Shown here: piece after piece, positions 62,064 to 64,000 of the stretch
Position numbering within the stretch: position 1 is the first letter of the stretch
Layout of the letters: the number at the start of each line of letters is the position of its first letter
The notes under the pieces: model-generated
What the model was told of the DNA's origin: nothing
Seen by the model: the letters and a program-made list of their open reading frames with translations, nothing else
Databases searched by the model: none
Source of the DNA: Planktomarina sp.
Lineage (GTDB): Bacteria; Pseudomonadota; Alphaproteobacteria; Rhodobacterales; Rhodobacteraceae
Length of the DNA: 64,000 nt
Assembly (NCBI GenBank): GCA_020630595.1
Contig: JAHDBC010000004.1
Span: 1 to 64,000, forward strand
Direction of reading: 5' to 3'
Position numbers and translations under genes: made by a program

Positions 62064-63623
62064 TTACCCTTTTGTGACCCAGCGCAAGATGAAGAAGTTA
62101 TCGGGGCGTTGAACCACCGACACATTCGCCTGCGTGCCCCACACCAATGGTTGCACATAGAGCGGCACATAGGTGTGTTCGGATTGATAGATCGCCGTTA
62201 CCTCGTCGACCATGGCCTGACGTGCGGCAGGATCAATTTCAGATTGGATCATTGGCAACAGTTCGTCGACACGCGCGTTGGAAAATCCGCCAAAGTTCCA
62301 ACTGCCCAGTTTCTTTTCGGCATTGGGCGTTGTGACAAGGAACCGAACCGGGTGTTCATGGTCGAACGTGCCCGGGGACCAGCCCAAAAGATACATGTCG
62401 TAATTGTCGGCGCGCAGTTCTGGCCAATAGTTTGACACCGGCATCGTATCCAGTTCCACGTCCAGTCCGATCTGCGCCAGCATAGATGTCACGGCCTGAC
62501 AAACGGCTTCATCGTTCAAATAACGGTCGTTGGGGCATTTCAGACCAAACCCGAAACCATCGGCATAACCGGCATCGGCCAACAGGGCTTTGGCGCCTTC
62601 GATATCAAAGGCAGGGCGGCGATCATTGGCGGCAGAAAACCCGTTCATCGCGGGGCTTACCAGTTGTGAAGCAGGTTCCGCATTGCCGCGCATGATGGTT
62701 TGCAAAATGGCAGGCACGTTCACGGCTTTTGCCACAGCTTCGCGGACGCGCGCGTCGCGGAACGGGTTCGGGTCCCCCGCATTCGCCCCGTATTTCAGGG
62801 TGTCTGCTTCATGGCCGAAACCCAACATGATCACGCGGGCTTCGATCCCGCGAATGACGTTCACGGCACCAGAAGCGCCCAAACGTTCGGCGTCTTGAAT
62901 GGGCACGGGGTTGATCAGGTCAACTTCGCCCGACAACAGGGCGGCCACGGCCGTGGCGGAATTCTGGATGGGTGTGAATTCAGCGCGGGTGATGTTGTGT
63001 TCCACTTCACCCCACCAACCGTCAAAGGGTTCCAATACCGTTTTCAGGCCAGGCTGGCGTTCAACCATCTGGAACGCGCCGGTTCCGTTGGTGTTGCGTG
63101 TCGCGAATGTTTCAACGTCTTTGGCGGGGACCACGCTTTCGTTTGCTTCGGCCCAGCTGCGATCCATGATCATGAAATTGGCAATGGATGACGGGAAAAG
63201 CGGGTTCGGGGCGTTGGTCAGAAAATCAATCGTGTAATCATCGACCACGCGCACTTCTGACACGGGTGAAAACCAGCTGGCGGTGTCTGCACTTTCGCTG
63301 GATGCGCGTTCATATGAAAACAGGACGTCATCGGCATCGAACGTTGATCCATCGTGGAACGTCACGCCTTGGCGCAAATGAAAACGCCAGCCATCCGCGC
63401 CCAATGGTTCCCATCGTTCGGCCAGCGCGCCTTCGACGGCCATGTCTTTGCCACGGCGCACGAGACCTTCGTAAACGTTATTCAGAAACCCCAGAACCGG
63501 GGCCGAATTGACGGCATGGGGATCCATGGTTTGTGGGTCGGTGGTCGATGCCCATTTGAAGGTTTCTGCCATGGCTGGCGCGGCGCCCAAAGTCAGCGCA
63601 GTTGATAAAAGCAGATACTTCAT
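62064..63623 (-). CDS. ABC transporter substrate-binding protein, family 5 (oligopeptide type)
   Basis: The 519-residue secreted protein has a signal peptide (MKYLLLSTALTLGAAPAMAE) and the SBP_bac_5 fold. Features are WASTTDPQTMDPHAVNSAPVLGFLNNVYEGLV near the start, RFHLRQGVTFHDGSTFDADDVLFSYER, and a C-terminal WVTKG. Family 5 proteins bind peptides, opines, or sugar oligomers, so the ligand is not fixed. The upstream extension of the frame lacks a signal peptide start, so 63623 is chosen. Confidence 0.93.
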   Translation of the reverse strand: MKYLLLSTALTLGAAPAMAETFKWASTTDPQTMDPHAVNSAPVLGFLNNVYEGLVRRGKDMAVEGALAERWEPLGADGWRFHLRQGVTFHDGSTFDADDVLFSYERASSESADTASWFSPVSEVRVVDDYTIDFLTNAPNPLFPSSIANFMIMDRSWAEANESVVPAKDVETFATRNTNGTGAFQMVERQPGLKTVLEPFDGWWGEVEHNITRAEFTPIQNSATAVAALLSGEVDLINPVPIQDAERLGASGAVNVIRGIEARVIMLGFGHEADTLKYGANAGDPNPFRDARVREAVAKAVNVPAILQTIMRGNAEPASQLVSPAMNGFSAANDRRPAFDIEGAKALLADAGYADGFGFGLKCPNDRYLNDEAVCQAVTSMLAQIGLDVELDTMPVSNYWPELRADNYDMYLLGWSPGTFDHEHPVRFLVTTPNAEKKLGSWNFGGFSNARVDELLPMIQSEIDPAARQAMVDEVTAIYQSEHTYVPLYVQPLVWGTQANVSVVQRPDNFFILRWVTKG

Positions 63624-63668
63624 AGGGGGACCTCCGGTCATTTGGTGTTGGGACCTGATAAAATCACC

Positions 63669-63692
63669 TAGCCCCGGCATGAACCGGGGCTA
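63669..63692 (-). terminator. stem-loop between the two binding-protein genes
   Basis: TAGCCCCGG and CCGGGGCTA are perfect 9-base arms around a 6-base loop. The downstream minus-strand sequence has only a short TTTT, so partial termination or mRNA protection is likely, letting the two binding proteins be expressed at different levels. Confidence 0.55.
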
Positions 63693-63715
63693 GGGTCACA
63701 TTTTCTTGAAAATGC

Positions 63716-64000
63716 TTAGTTCGCTGTAAAGTATTTGAACTTTGGCACGTCTTCGGGGTCAACGACGGTGCCGACCTCGTTTTTCATGCCCCAGTTCAGC
63801 ACTTGGTGGTGGATCGGCAAATACAGGATGTCTTCTTGGACCTGTGCCCAGATTTCACCGATTGTGGCGTCACGGGCCGGAATATCGGTGTTTGACGCCA
63901 ACGATACGATTTTCGCATCCAGATCTTCGTTTGAATAGCCGGTCGCGTTCCACGACCCACGCTTTTCACCTGATGTGTGTACCAGGAAGTTGAAGATGTA
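63716..64000 (-). CDS. second oligopeptide-type substrate-binding protein, C-terminal fragment cut by the window end
   Basis: The last 94 codons of a gene running off the window encode a typical family 5 binding-protein end: FNFLVHTSGEKRG, SNEDLDAKIVSLASNTD, then IWAQVQEDILYLPIHHQVLNWGMKNEV and a stop. It is not a duplicate of the neighbouring binding protein in detail, since the ends differ (FKYFTAN here against RWVTKG). It lies upstream of it on the same strand and probably belongs to the same operon. Confidence 0.88.
   Translation of the reverse strand, partial: YIFNFLVHTSGEKRGSWNATGYSNEDLDAKIVSLASNTDIPARDATIGEIWAQVQEDILYLPIHHQVLNWGMKNEVGTVVDPEDVPKFKYFTAN

Noticed and set aside
1-64000. 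CRISPR arrays, insertion sequences, integrases, restriction or defence genes
   Set aside because: None was seen: no regular spaced repeats, no transposase or integrase motifs, and the GTA genes are the only phage-like genes.

Overview
The window is a stretch of chromosome from a marine-type alphaproteobacterium of the Rhodobacteraceae (Roseobacter/Rhodobacter group). Three things point there: a complete Rhodobacter capsulatus-type gene transfer agent (GTA) cluster followed by cysE, a DmdA-like GcvT-family protein, and two copies of an intergenic repeat that I recall from this family. No rRNA, insertion sequence, integrase or CRISPR array was seen. The window opens inside a tRNA-Thr and ends inside an ABC transporter gene.

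Layout. 1-49: 3' part of tRNA-Thr(TGT). 326-10326: a LuxR-type response regulator overlapping a large membrane protein, followed by a secreted protein, a membrane-anchored GH5-like glycosidase, a GT4-type and an ALG5/GT2-type glycosyltransferase and a Wzx-like flippase. Together they look like an uncharacterised exopolysaccharide locus. 10475-13291: a two-domain PilJ-like periplasmic protein and a PBP-OmpA fusion. 13398-17488: acyl-CoA ligase, BASS-family transporter, trigger factor. 17574-19854: sulfotransferase-like gene and the rpsF-rpsR-rplI operon (minus strand). 20089-21912: YceI and a divergently placed cytochrome b561-YceI fusion. 22041-26842: fabD, fabG, acpP, fabF, mltG.

27037-40898: the GTA cluster, 17 genes (g1 to g15 including g3.5 and g10.1), all on the plus strand and all apparently intact. 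They cover packaging, head, connector, tail and the large tail-tip protein. A perfect CtrA box (TTAA-N7-TTAAC) and an inverted repeat sit between g2 and g3, and a strong stem-loop follows the major capsid gene. cysE follows the cluster.

41909-45244: an oxidoreductase pair (uronate dehydrogenase-like and FAD-dependent) diverges from a DmdA-like GcvT-family protein across a 13-bp palindrome. 45343-51077: urease cluster ureD-A-B-x-C-E-F-G, preceded by an NtrC-type palindrome and carrying an unassigned five-helix membrane protein between ureB and ureC. A purine-type NCS2 permease converges on it, which suggests a purine-to-urea nitrogen scavenging block. 52739-54866: SDR, pirin and GNAT genes. 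54963-63623 and beyond: a catabolic module with a HisD paralogue and Zn-dependent dehydrogenase, a divergent LacI regulator with two operator-like palindromes, and an oligopeptide-type ABC transporter with two tandem binding proteins, the second cut by the window end.

Most genes are ordinary. The best candidates for something undescribed are the polysaccharide locus with its NTF2-like periplasmic domains, the membrane protein inside the urease operon, the CtrA box inside the GTA cluster, and the FAD/GcvT-fold pair.
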